Below, piece by piece: positions 34,803 through 45,231 of a stretch of 64,000 nucleotides of DNA. Position numbers and translations under genes: made by a program. Source of the DNA: Hygrocybe punicea (taxonomy: Eukaryota > Basidiomycota > Agaricomycetes > Agaricales > Hygrophoraceae); assembly GCA_963556145.1 (NCBI GenBank), contig OY744461.1, positions 62,001-126,000 on the forward strand, written 5' to 3'. The notes beneath the pieces are model-generated. The model ran no database searches. It saw only the letters and a program-made list of their open reading frames with translations, and was not told the origin of the DNA. Position 1 is the first letter of the stretch; each line of letters starts with the position of its first letter.

Positions 34803-34973
34803 ATGGCTGTACTCCCAACACAGCTAATTACTGTAATCATCATTGGCAGCATCGCCATCACCTTCCTTATCGGTTTTTACCTTGTTATGATCTATCTTTG
34901 GCATCGATACCGAAACCCTTCCGCCATTGATACTTCTGACTTCCACCTCGACAATATATCGACACGTAATTGA
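34803..34973 (+). CDS. 56-residue membrane peptide in long LTR copy B
   Basis: MAVLPTQLITVIIIGSIAIT followed by FLIGFYLVMIYLWHRYRN and an acidic tail DTSDFHLDNISTRN. One hydrophobic segment of about 25 residues, a basic WHRYR edge and no signal-peptidase-like site, so a single-pass membrane peptide is plausible. It can also be read as the end of a 131-residue frame starting at 34578. Copy C is almost identical and copy A conserves the amino acids with mainly silent changes. The family is unknown to me. Translation is unproven. Confidence 0.4.
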   Translation: MAVLPTQLITVIIIGSIAITFLIGFYLVMIYLWHRYRNPSAIDTSDFHLDNISTRN

Positions 34974-35449
34974 CAATTGCCATTCTTGGATATTTGGTTT
35001 CCATATTCATACCCTGTGCCTACCATTATCCTCCCTGACGATCCGACGACATTCCTCACCTGTATGTGAACTCTGAACAATCCCCAATCACAAGACATTT
35101 CACTGTTCTCTCTAATCCGACCATCACCGAAGCACATTCTTTTGGACTTCAACCACAGACCATACGACTTCCCAATACAGTGAACCGACCCCTATCGTTT
35201 ATTGTTCACACGACATCACTTCAATGCAGTACCCGACATCTTATTCCCACAGCTTGTCACTCATGCCATGACTCGAAACCTGGACCCACATTCCTTTATC
35301 CTTTTCCATCCATAACCTTGATACCTCCCACACTCACTTACAACAATACCCTTTCTTGGACGAATACCGATATCAGGTGGACCACGTTGTTCTATACACA
35401 GGACAAGACATCACCCCTCGATACGTCATTGACAGACATCGTCATCCGG

Positions 35450-35608
35450 TGGAGTAGTGGGACCTGGCAGTCACGTGACTGGGTTCCCACGGTTGACCTA
35501 GTTAGTAGCCTTCCTGATGTAGTAGAGAGACCCATTCCTATCCTATCCAGTCGACTTCCACCTCGAGTCCTGCGTGAGCCCCCGGAGAGGTACCTCGGTA
35601 CCTCTCCA
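35450..35608 (+). repeat. 5' LTR of the mini element
   Basis: 159 bp. Contains TCACGTGACTG, GTCGACTTCCACCTCGAG and a terminal GAGAGGTACCTCGGTACCTCT self-complementary stretch. Confidence 0.9.
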
Positions 35609-37103
35609 TCGTGGTGATGAGAGTGTCTTCGACTCACTGATGCCTTTCTTTTTTGGATTTTCTCCTCTTTTGCCTTTCTTTGCTGGATTTTCTCGCGAGA
35701 CGATTCTTTACGGCCTCACCACCCACTGCCGCGCAGCCACGCATCTTCTCTTCATTCACAGCCGTACAACACCCAGTTACCCCGGTGCACATGTCCAACC
35801 CAATAGGGCCCCGCGTTGCCCCGCGTTGATCCAAAAACACGCCCGCGACCCTTCTCAGCACCCAAGCGACAGGCCACGTCAACTTTTTTCGACCCCCCGT
35901 TATTCATCGTTTTCACGCCCAAGACCACCCCCCAACGCCTTGGTTCGATGCTCTATGGCCCCACCCCGCTGCCCATCACTTGAAAACACCGCCGCGACTC
36001 CGTTTGCACCCCCAACGCCCACCCGCGTCGTGCCACGTCATCGCCCTTGGACCCCCGTTTTTCGTGAACCCTGGCCCCACGCGTATCCATCCAAGCCCCA
36101 AGATCCACGCTCGACGACCCAATGCCACGTTCACGCCCAAACGAACCCCCCGTTGCAGCCCACGTCGGATATCCCGCGTACCGCCATATCATAGCCTTTC
36201 AACCCCCGTTTCTTCGTGTACACCAGCCCAACCCACACTCATTCGACCTTTCCGCACCCCTGTTCCACCGGCCAGAACCCCCCATTCCCCTCCATCGCGC
36301 CAAACGAGCCCCTGCCGTCGTTTTCAGACACCCGGGCCACCCGCCACGTCACCATCGCGCGGCCCCGTTCTGCCAACATACCCAGCCCCGGACCGACTCA
36401 CGAAGCTCGCGGCCCACCCGTTCACCATCCCGGAGCACCCCACCCCTCCAATACCGCGAGTGGACTGTGCCCGCCGTTCCCAGACCCCCACCGCGTTCCG
36501 CCACGTCACCACCCCCCGGCCGGTTTCTTGCACCATGCCCGGCCCCGCGAGCCCTCGTTCAGCTCCCCGTGGCCCCGTTCTCGACCGTGGTGACTACCAA
36601 GGACAACCCAACGGCACCATGTACCCCATGCCGACCCAACGAACCGCCGCGATCCCTTCGCGTGATACGCCTACCCCCTTCGCGTCGAGATACTATGCCC
36701 TCTCTCGTCCCCGTTCCCCCCCACCTCTGGATGTCGATTAAAGTCTACCTACGAGCCGTCACTACACTTGTTCATACACCTGTTCACCTAGTTCCACCAA
36801 CACCGTTACGTTTTCGATCACCAGAACTTGCACGCTGCACTGAGTACTTGCCAGAGCAATTCGAGCGATTTTGGATCTTGCGTCGTAAGCCCTAACCCTC
36901 GTGAGGAAGGCATTCGGAGAGTTTGAGTTTGAGAGAGGAGTTCTATAGAGTCTGGTCATCTACCACCCCCTGCGCGAGGACGACTTCCCGCTTCACGATA
37001 TAAGGCCCTGGCCTTGAGTCAAGGCTTTCTGAGGGACTGGGAGTTGTGGCTTTAGAGTTTTTTGGTCAGTTTCGTTTGTTTTGTGTTCTTTTCTGTAGCA
37101 GTT

Positions 37104-37121
37104 GGCGACGAGGGCGTCGCC
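37104..37121 (+). other. Hairpin just before the polypurine tract of the mini element
   Basis: GGCGACG-AGGG-CGTCGCC: a 7-bp perfect stem with a 4-nt loop, followed within 2 nt by the purine tract. A packaging or priming structure is conceivable; this is inference. Confidence 0.5.
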
Positions 37122-37123
37122 AT

Positions 37124-37135
37124 GAGGAAAAGGGG
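37124..37135 (+). other. Polypurine tract of the mini element
   Basis: GAGGAAAAGGGG four bases before the 3' LTR, the expected place and composition for plus-strand priming. Confidence 0.7.
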
Positions 37136-37139
37136 CACT

Positions 37140-37298
37140 TGGAGTAGTGGGACCTGGCAGTCACGTGACTGGGTTCCCACGGTTGACCTAGTTAGTAGCC
37201 TTCCTGATGTAGTAGAGAGACCCATTCCTATCCTATCCAGTCGACTTCCACCTCGAGTCCTGCGTGAGCCCCCGGAGAGGTACCTCGGTACCTCTCCA
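37140..37298 (+). repeat. 3' LTR of the mini element
   Basis: 159 bp, identical base for base to the 5' LTR by my reading. Confidence 0.9.
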
Positions 37299-38576
37299 CC
37301 GGTACAGCTTATGCTGTTCGCATGTCTGACCTCGACTAGCCCACTGTCTTAGTTGGTTTTGCTTCCATACATTCCTTTATTTTCTTTCACACCAACCTTG
37401 CCGCTATATCCACACTACCTCAAGACACTCCCTTCGCCAATCCCACACTGGACGATACCCCTCTTCGACCTGACCATGCATCACACTTGCCAGACTGCGC
37501 ATTTGCCCATTACAGCAAGTGTAGACCCCGAATAAGCAACTCTGCGCATCACATGATCCGATGACAAATCATCCGAGTCATCCAGACCTCTTCCATCTTC
37601 AATGACACCCGGGCCTCCAGTTGGATCGCGAGAACATCGACATGAGGATGCCTCATGTCCACCTCATGGTGAAAACATGGTGTAGTTGGACATGTTGTAG
37701 CTTCATGGTTGCATTTCTATTTACCTCCCCTCAAGATCAGTCACTATATATACTGTTCTTGTTGTTGGTTCGGACTTTTTCTTCTTTCTTTTCCTTACGT
37801 TTAGTCTGGTTCTTGGGGCAGACTCATCTTGTTTTGAGTAACCCCCACGGCTCACAATGACATTAGACCTTGACCCCCCCCCCTCTTAGCAGTGTTGTCT
37901 TAGCTGTAAGCAACAATGAAAACTGCTGTCTTCTCCCCTGGAAACCCCCCTCCTAGTTAAGTTGATTGTTGCTGGAGCCCGCTGCAGAAGCAATCCGTAA
38001 CAGGACTGGGGGGGCCTCCATGGTACTCACCAAGGCAGTGGTCAGTTTTGGGTGGATGACAGGGTCCCAGATGAAGTCTCTCACATATTTTGGTCTGAAG
38101 GCCCAGCAATCAAATCTTTCAAGGGTCAGCAGTTGTTCACTTGGGGGATTTATGACTGGGACTGATGCACTTCCCACAGACATGTGCATAGTTGCACTTG
38201 CCACCGGTGTTAGGACATTTACCATCATTTCATCGTCAGCAAGGGTCTCTCTTGTGGAACAGTTGCCTATTGGCTTTCGAATTGTGCCTTCATGAGTGTG
38301 GTCCATCCCATGACTGAATCCAATGGAGTTGTAGATCACTGAACTTGTGGGCAGCAGTGAGTAAGAGGTCTAGTGATTGACACGGGTCTATCGCGGGTCA
38401 AAATCCATGACCCGCACCCGTACCCGCGGAAACCCATACCCGCCGCCACCGGTACGATACTTCCGCGGGTTCCCCGCGGGTGTTCCACAGGTCACAACGA
38501 TCCTACACAGGTCGCGGGTATGATGCGTACCCGCTGCATCGTACCCATGACTGACGGCCATGGGCACCCTCCTGGT

Positions 38577-38631
38577 ACCTTGCAGTTGCTGCGCCAACGT
38601 CGATTGACGTTGCGGTGCATTTCTGCGAGGT
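38577..38631. repeat. Composite palindrome (E3)
   Basis: Left arm ACCTTGCAGT, core AACGTCGATTGACGTT (38596-38611), right arm TTCTGCGAGGT. The core is palindromic but for one base. Confidence 0.7.
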
Positions 38632-38962
38632 ATTTGGGTGTCTTCTGGCCGTGATTCGTCTGGCCGAGAGGCCATTTTGCATGGTGTAGGCATTGGGTGT
38701 CGTGTTGGAGGAAGGTGGGTGTTGGGATGGGTGTGGGTGTGGGTGTGGGTGTGGGTGTGGGTGTGGGCATGGGCGTTGGTCGTGGTCGTTGGTCGTGGTC
38801 GTGGGCGTGGGCGTTGGATGTGGATGTGGGCGTGGGCATTGGACGTGGGCATTGGTGTGGGTGTGGATGTGGACTTCAGCGCCGTAGTCGCGTCGTCGCG
38901 TTTGTTGTTTAGTAGCATAAAATAAAAGAAATTTAATAAGGAAAACTTACCTCTGGCAGCGG

Positions 38963-38980
38963 GAGTGGACGCACCACTCC
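38963..38980. repeat. GAGTGGACGCACCACTCC palindrome next to a minus-strand splice donor (E3)
   Basis: E3 version of the second shared motif, abutting the minus-strand donor GTAAGT. Confidence 0.6.
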
Positions 38981-40559
38981 CCGCTGCATCGTTTTCCATC
39001 GTGGTTGGTTGTTGGGCATGTGTGTTTGATGTGTCGCGGATGCTGCGCGGACGCAACTTGGTTGCAGTCGGGATTGTAGTTGTAACTAAAAATATAAGAT
39101 GATAAGTAATTAAATGTGAAAATATGAATGCTTACCGTGTTTTCCGAGGGCCGTTGGGGGTCAGTTGTACCCGCCAGTGACCCGTTTAACCCGTGTCCGG
39201 GTACGGGTTTAACGCAGGTCCCGATTTGGCAACCCGTACCCGCACCCGCATGAACCCGTGATCAAAACCCACGCGGGTTTTGAAACCCGTGTCATTCACT
39301 AAAGAGGTCTCATTGTTGTGCGACTCTGAACCTAATTCCTTTATCAAAATGAATGATGCGCTGGTGCTGCCCCTGCGGGAGTGCAGCAAAGAGCCCAGAG
39401 ATATAGTGTCAGTATCTTTGGAGTTCATTGTGTTGATGAGGGCGGTAGCTTTGACTGTAGGTTCCCACACAGTAATCCATTCTCCATGGGAAGTGACAGC
39501 TTTTGCAGCTGTGGTGTTTCCAATGGAGATCTCGAGTGATCTGAGTGATTTTTAGGTTCCAAGATGGAGAAGAGGCCCAAGATGACATGGTCAAGATCGA
39601 CAGATCTCCTCGAGACAAGATTGGTCCACTCGGAATTGTGGACAGTCTGGAGAGTTGAGGATTGAAGCAATGGTGTACTTGATATCTCTGGTATAATTCT
39701 CAAGGGATGTTCTGGTTTCATGGAGTGAAGTGGGGAGTATTGTTGGATGGATTGATTGCTGGATAACCCACAATAGTAATGAGACATTGACCTTCCATTT
39801 TGGAGGATGAGAGTCCTCTTCGTCTTCCCCATCATCTGCTGCAATGGTCCGCTTAGTTGCTCGAGTAGGGTCCATTGTCTCACTGGTGGGGAGTAAGTGT
39901 CGTTCATCTGCGGCTCTGAATCCATCATCAGGTTCAGCCAGCAGGTCCGTGGCTTCTGATCACAATTGTCTTCTATTGCACAATTTGTCAAAATCATTGA
40001 GCATCCTACAATAAGATCTGAAGGCTTCCCTGAAAGATAGGTCATCTTCTCCATTGAATGGTATGGCAATGGTGAGATCAAGGATGGCCAAGATCTTGTC
40101 TCTTGAACTGCTCTGATATTCTCGTACGATTCTGTTGCAATCATTTCTGATCCTGCTCAAGGATGCAGCAGAGGATTCTTTGATAAGTGAAGAACTGTGT
40201 CTGGGATTCTCCAGTAGACGACCCTTGCATTTGCAACTGAAATTCACTTGTTTCTTCATGTTGGGGCATGGAATTGAATTGGATTGATTGGAGATACAAT
40301 GAAAGAGAGCACAGAGAAAGTAAAGATACAACTGAAGAATAAAAAGGGTTATGTGAGAAGATAACTGAGAGATAAAGAATGCTTACTTGAGGGGAGACTG
40401 TGATCCTTGATGAAAGGACAGGAGTCTCCCTCAAGGAATATAAGGGTGGACAAAAAGGGGCAGAGTGAGACAGTGCGATAACCATGATGGTAAGTGGCAG
40501 ATGGCTGAAGTGGGAGTACGCAAGGGACTCCAAGGATTAGCCAGTGGATGGCTGCAGAG

Positions 40560-42232
40560 TGTTACGGATCACTTCTGCAGCGGGCTCCGGCAACAATCAA
40601 CTTAACTAGGAGGAGGGTTTCCAGGGGAGAAGACAGCAGTTTTCATTGTTGCTTACAGCTAAGACAACACTGCTAAGAGGGGGGGGGGTCAAGGTCTAAT
40701 GTCATTGTGAGCCGTGGGGGTTACTCAAAACAAGATGAGTCTGCCCCAAGAACCAGACTAAACGTAAGGAAAAGAAAGAAGAAAAAGTCCGAACCAACAA
40801 CAAGAACAGTATATATAGTGACTGATCTTGAGGGGAGGTAAATAGAAATGCAACCATGAAGCTACAACATGTCCAACTACACCATGTTTTCACCATGAGG
40901 TGGACATGAGGCATCCTCATGTCGGTGTTCTCGCGATCCAACTGGAGGCCCAGGTGTCATTGAAGATGGAAGAGGTCTGGATGACTCGGATGATTTGTCA
41001 TCGGATCATGTGATGCGCAGAGTTGCCTATTCGGGGTCTACACTTGCTGTAATGGGCAAATGCGCAGTCTGGCAAGTGTGATGCATGGTCGGGTCGAAGA
41101 GGGGTATCGTCCAGTGTGGGATTGGCGAAGGGAGTGTCTTGAGGTAGTGTGGATATAGCGGCAAGGTTGGTGTGAAAGAAAATAAAGGAATGTATGGAAG
41201 CAAAACCAACTAAGACAGTGGGCTAGTCGAGGTCAGACATGCGAACAGCATAAGCTGTACCGGATGACAATGTCTGTCAATGACGTATCGAGGGGTGATG
41301 TCTTGTCCTGTGTGTAGAACAACGTGGTCCACCTGATATCGGTATTTGTCCAAGAAAGGGTATTGTTGTAAGTGAGTGTGGGAGATATCAAGGTTATGGA
41401 TGGAAAAGGATAAATGAATGTGGGTCCAGGTTTCGAGTCATGGCATGAGTGACAAGCTGTGGGAATAAGATGTCGGGTACTGCATTGAAGCGATGTCGTG
41501 TGAACAATAAACGATAGGGGTCGGTTCACTGTATTGGGAAGTCGTATGGTCTGTGGTCGAAGTCCAAAAGAATGTGCTTCGGTGATGGTCGGATTAGAGA
41601 GAACAGTGAAATGTCTTGTGATTGGGGATTGTTCAGAGTTCACATACAGGTGAGGAATGTCGTCGGATCGTCAGGGAGGATAATGGTAGGCACAGGGTAT
41701 GAATATGGAAACCAAATATCCAAGAATGGCAATTGTCAATTACGTGTCGATATATTGTCAAGGTGGAAGTCAGAAGTATCAATGGTGGAAGGGTTTCGGT
41801 ATCGATGCCAAAGATAGATCATAACAAGGTAAAAACCGATAAGGAAGGTGATGGCGATGCTGCCAATGATGATTACAGTAATTAGCTGTGTTGGGAGTAC
41901 AGCCATTGTGATCAGTTTGTTGTGGGATGAAGTCAACAATATGTCAGGGCGAGGGAAAAGACAATAGCGATGATGTCCGTCGGCAAGGAGACTATTCGGG
42001 TACAGCAAGGTCACGTGGGATATGTCCATGGTCGGTCTGGATTGTTCTAGAAGAAGGGACAAAAAGAGAACAAGAACAAGAAAATACAAGGATGTCTGAA
42101 TGAAGAAACAATGATGTTGAAAAGAATACAAAGGACAAAATGAAATGAAAAAAGGAAGGTGTGCAGTGCAGAATCGTCATGGTAGGTATCAGAATGGGCA
42201 TCGGGGTTGGAAGTGGAGTTGGAAATGTAACA
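40560..42232 (-). mobile_element. Long solo LTR, copy C
   Basis: 1673 bp, ends TGTTAC...GTAACA, flanked by CAGAG at 40555-40559 and 42233-42237. Closely matches copy B in the opposite orientation, with the same TATATATA (about 40810-40817) near the presumed transcript start. It retains the uninterrupted version of the site where the mini element entered copy B. It carries intact 131- and 136-codon frames on the minus strand, the first ending with the 56-residue membrane peptide. Confidence 0.92.
41736..41906 (-). CDS. 56-residue membrane peptide in long LTR copy C
   Basis: Same peptide as in copy B with one visible change in the tail (NPSTIDTSD for NPSAIDTSD). A second frame downstream (41233-41643, starting MNSEQSPITRHFTVLSNPTI) is also intact here and is cut by the mini element in copy B. 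Function unknown. Confidence 0.4.
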   Translation of the reverse strand: MAVLPTQLITVIIIGSIAITFLIGFYLVMIYLWHRYRNPSTIDTSDFHLDNISTRN

Positions 42233-42237
42233 CAGAG

Positions 42238-43481
42238 TCACAGCAGTGACGAATAGTCTTGTGGAGTTTCTTCAAGCATAATTAGACTATAGTAAATATA
42301 ATATTTAAACCCCAGAAATACCATTGGCAAAAATATAGTAAAATTAGATTTGAGTCATTTATAAGTGTATATTACTGAGAAAAAATAATTGTCATCTTTT
42401 ATATAGTGGAACCTTAAGTATAGATGAGAGGTTGATTTATTTTTCACCAACTACTTTACCAAACCTCATGATTATTTATTCTGAAGGTCTAACATTATTG
42501 TATGTTTTATTGCTTAATTCTGTTGAATTTGCTCTCAAGTAAGGACAAGTTTATCTTAATCAGGCCAGTTAGCTACAAGTATATATGGAAAGGGGTGTCA
42601 GATGACTAAGCGGCACCCTGGAGCCAAAATACATAATCCTGCCTCCTCTCAATTAATTAATTATCGGCACTCAACTATAGTTCAAGTGCCCACAATTCTG
42701 CTGATGTTGTAGGCTACTCCGCTTTCTCCCGGGTGCTGTTGGCCTTCATTGCGCGCGCTCGACGCTGACCCTTGCTCGCATTTCGCATCGGCAAAATCAG
42801 GGGTGTTGCTTGCTTGCCGACCAACCGTCTCCGCCTTCTCCTGCCGCCTGGCAGCCTGTGTGACGTGATCACGTATCTGCTGGGAACGTTTGTCACACCG
42901 ACTACCACCCGATACATCCGAGTCACCATCCGGCTTCCTACTACCCCCGTCACCACCACCACCACCGCCGCCGCCATCACTACCACTGCCACCACCATTC
43001 GTTGTCATCCCCATTCTCGTCGTCGTCGTTATCTCTATTACTGTAGTAAATATTCCTGGTGAGTTCTCGGGCGAGGAGCATCTATCGGGGCACTTCCCAT
43101 GTTTTGAGGGCGGCAACAACCATAGGCTATGTCGAAGATCAGAGCCGGTGGCCAGTCATTACCGTCCGATTGTCTTGCATCTGAGTTGTGAGGAGCCACG
43201 ATTCCAGTGACAACATCGTCGTTATCGAAGTGCTGAAACGTGAGGCGACTAACTGCGGTCCGATGGTTGTATGGTGAAATTGATATGATTGGCACTGGGT
43301 TGCGTGACGAGGTCCACGTCTTTGACAGTCATCGAGAAATTGGGGGTCTATGAATTAATAATTCAACGACATGGAAGACAATTCGGCGAAATAAATTACT
43401 TGCAAAAAGTGACCTCAGAGGCCCCAAATGGACTATGCAGCTGTAAGGCAAGCATGTCGTTCAAGGGTGGGTCCATAGCTT
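42238..43481. other. Intergenic, no secure gene
   Basis: 42240-42680 is A/T-rich with nothing recognised. 42680-43120 has a compositional ACC/GGT-rich tract that opens frames on both strands. A minus-strand frame at 43038-43295 (with TGIVAPHNSDARQSDGNDWP and ALIFDIAYGCCRPQNMG) may be an exon but has no known relatives that I can name. Confidence 0.3.
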
Positions 43482-43529
43482 CATGCCTATGATTGGCGAG
43501 ATCGATCAATCTCGCCAATCATAGGCATG
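43482..43529. repeat. Perfect 20-bp inverted repeat with 8-nt loop
   Basis: Arms 43482-43501 and 43510-43529 are exact reverse complements (arm begins CATGCCTATGATTGGCGAGA); the loop is TCGATCAA. No terminator-like T-run follows. Confidence 0.9.
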
Positions 43530-43723
43530 GAGAACTCGGATGATTCAGGAGATATTCAGAACACACCTGGTGTCCTTTTGCGTGAGGAACGATATGACAC
43601 ACCTGAAAGTATCTTCATCACGCAGGTTCCGTCGCAATCTATCACTCTGTCTCTGAAATGGCCCCGGCTGGTGGAGATTTCTGATGCTGTCGTCCATCAA
43701 ATCAGGATCGAGCCAAAACGCCT

Positions 43724-43917
43724 CTAATATTGGTGGACGTGGTCCTCGGATGCCGAAATGACTCGGTGACCTTGTGATACATAGTAATAAATTCCGGGCT
43801 GTATATTAGCTTCACAATAGTCGACCTCTAGGCCATCAGGTAACATGGAGAAGCGCTCACACGTGTTGACAGGAATGGATGGCGCAGGCTGGTATACATC
43901 ATCCGGAGCTCAACGTT
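43724..43917 (-). CDS. Possible terminal exon of an unrecognised gene
   Basis: A minus-strand stretch with coding character after a possible AG acceptor: PDDVYQPAPSIPVNTCERFS, LPDGLEVDYCEANIQPGIYY, YVSQGHRVISASEDHVHQY, then TAG. I cannot connect it to a start or to a family. The rest of 43530-44500 contains short frames only. Confidence 0.3.
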
Positions 43918-44504
43918 TGTGGCCATCGTGAAAGTTTTGCTGATGGCCATGGCAAGTGCAATCGATGGCAACCCCTCCTCTGTCTGAAATTTCAGTCACC
44001 GGTCACATGCGTCGAATCATTTGAACCTGAGCTTGCTTTTTTTTGGCTGGTGGTGTACCTATCTCTCACACTTTTGACAACCTACAGCTCGGCTAACGAT
44101 TTTGAACGTACCACAGTATTGCGTGATCCAAAAACACTATATCTACCGCACTAGACGCGATGATCATGGGATACATCTTCCCCAACCCCGTTCCCATATA
44201 ACTTGAACCGTGTTAATTGAATCCGTGCATTCAATTCAATTCATCCATCGTCAGGTCAGACAGCCCGCTTGTGCCTAGGGATTCCTTACGCTGCGTTACA
44301 GCATGTTAAGGGAGCACTATCCCAGTTGACGAGATCTTGCGGCATTGCATCGTTCCTCAAGGCCAAATTCGCCCTGGTGTTTCTCACAGACCGCTGATTA
44401 CAGCTCGATCTGATGCCTGGATAGGCTAATATATTATTGGCGGGGCTTTTACGAGTTCCCAGGAGGTTCTGCTGTTGTGACCTGGATACAGCTTGCCATG
44501 CGGG

Positions 44505-44511
44505 TATAAAA
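44505..44511 (+). promoter_or_regulatory. TATA box of the beta-trefoil candidate
   Basis: TATAAAA 53 bp before the ATG at 44564, followed by a C-rich ACCCCACCCACC leader, a typical strong fungal promoter arrangement. Confidence 0.6.
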
Positions 44512-44563
44512 GCTCGAGGTTCCGAGGTATCATCGTTACCCCACCCACCTGAAATCCCACATC

Positions 44564-45231
44564 ATGCCTCTTTCTGGCGAGAACATTAAGAACGTTAGGT
44601 CAAAGCTCTTCGTCGATGCAGGCGGTGGTGCCGTCGCCGGATCGCCCATCGTCATTTACGAGTTGAACCAGGCGCCTTCTGGAACTCTCAACCAACAGGT
44701 CCATTCCATGTATCTGCCACCTTTGGCGGGAGACTCACAGCTGTTCGTTGTTCTCAGTGGAGGGCAACCCCCATCCCGGGAACCAAAAGCCTGTTTACTA
44801 TTCAGTGTGCCCTTACAGGCCTATACGCCAGCTTCGATGGACTTGCTGCCGTGGCATGTATTATTCATCCGTTTCCTTACCCGTCTTCGCTCACTGGCTG
44901 CACTAGAACACGCCGTTACTGAGTGGCAACTTCGCTGTGCCCTGGGAGATCGTTAATATTGGCGATCCTTGGAGCCACAACGTCACGTTTGTTCATTCTC
45001 GCTACTCCTATAGGATTTTACCAACTGAGTACTGGCGTCCTCACAGCATCAAGGTTCCACACACCAATATGTTTTGGAATGTGGCCGCCGACGTTCATAA
45101 TACACCGGTTGGTGTTTCTTGTTGTTGCACGGAGTCTCGGTTTCTCATCTCACAAGCAGATCATCCTCGCTACACAAGATAACACCACTGGGCAACAGTG
45201 GACGTTCATCCCCCCTCTTCCCCCTGCTTAA
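44564..45231 (+). CDS. Beta-trefoil (ricin-B/mycocypin-like) protein candidate, exon structure unresolved
   Basis: The N-terminus has the usual opening of fungal beta-trefoil proteins: NIKNVRSKLFVDAGGG, then AGSPIVIYELNQ and NQQ. A downstream block reads PWEIVNIGDPWSHNVTFVHS, RYSYRILPTEYWRPHSIKV and FWNVAADVH, and the end LATQDNTTGQQWTFIPPLPP carries a QxW-type motif. The three blocks are in different frames, so at least two introns or frameshifts are needed; I found no fully satisfying splice set (no clear AG before WEIVN). It may be a functional small cytosolic protein (no signal peptide) or a decayed copy. Carbohydrate versus protease-inhibitor activity cannot be told. Confidence 0.45.

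Larger units (their letters stand above)
35450..37298 (+). mobile_element. Mini non-autonomous LTR retrotransposon (TRIM/LARD-like)
   Basis: 1849 bp bounded by two identical 159-bp direct repeats (35450-35608, 37140-37298) beginning TGGAG and ending CTCCA. A CCGG duplication lies at 35446-35449 and 37299-37302; copy C of the surrounding long LTR has the uninterrupted site CATCCGGTACAG. The internal 1531 bp is C-rich and holds no gag, protease, RT or integrase, only overlapping Pro/Arg-rich frames (for example 35980-36741, 253 codons) that look compositional. A TGG-starting sequence 3 nt after the 5' LTR (35612-35626) may be the primer-binding site. Identical LTRs imply a recent insertion. Confidence 0.9.
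34477..38002 (+). mobile_element. Long solo LTR, copy B, interrupted by a mini LTR element
   Basis: Ends TGTTAC...GTAACA, with GGACT duplications at 34472-34476 and 38003-38007. Subtracting the 1849-bp mini element and its 4-bp duplication leaves 1673 bp, exactly the length of copy C. A TATATATA at 37745-37752 leaves about 250 bp of presumed R-U5, so the plus strand is taken as sense. The LTR is inserted in the DIRS element: joining both sides with one GGACT gives a continuous frame MEAPPVPMVPFNELHN. Confidence 0.92.
38371..39301. mobile_element. Non-autonomous hAT element E3
   Basis: 931 bp with perfect AAGAGGTC duplications at 38363-38370 and 39302-39309. Inverted ends are TAGTGATTGACACGGGT and TAGTGAATGACACGGGT (right, minus strand). 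Subterminal words are GCGGGT/ACCCGC arrays. The interior has a (GGGTGT)n run at about 38725-38770, one composite palindrome and GAGTGGACGCACCACTCC. The minus strand reads MENDAAGSGASTPAAR, with a methionine, directly before GTAAGT. Confidence 0.9.
38008..40259 (-). pseudogene. DIRS ORF1 (gag-like) remnant, split by E3
   Basis: Upstream part of the DIRS element. A plausible start is MKKQVNFSCKCKGRLLENPR (40259). The frame meets a TGA at 39960-39962, continues SEATDLLAEPDDGFRAADE, then LHETRTSLENYTRDIKYTIA, and with a frameshift EWTNLVSRRSVDLDHVILGL. E3 (38371-39301) is inserted; beyond it YNSIGFSHGMDHTHEGTIRK, PSEQLLTLERFDCWAFRPKY and FIWDPVIHPKLTTALVST follow, running into the RT part across LTR copy B. 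No flanking split repeats of a DIRS were found. 40260-40554 shows nothing further. Confidence 0.65.

Noticed and set aside
35980..36895. Overlapping 253- and 257-codon Pro/Arg-rich frames in the mini LTR element
   Set aside because: Two frames are open over the same C-rich DNA and no retroelement domain appears; composition explains them.
37621..37860. 79-codon frame starting MDRENIDMRMPH, present in all three long LTR copies
   Set aside because: It spans the TATA box and presumed transcript start of the LTR, and I did not test its substitution pattern; left as unproven rather than called.
38638..38925. Glycine/tryptophan/valine repeat ORFs
   Set aside because: They are translations of the (GGGTGT)n array of E3.
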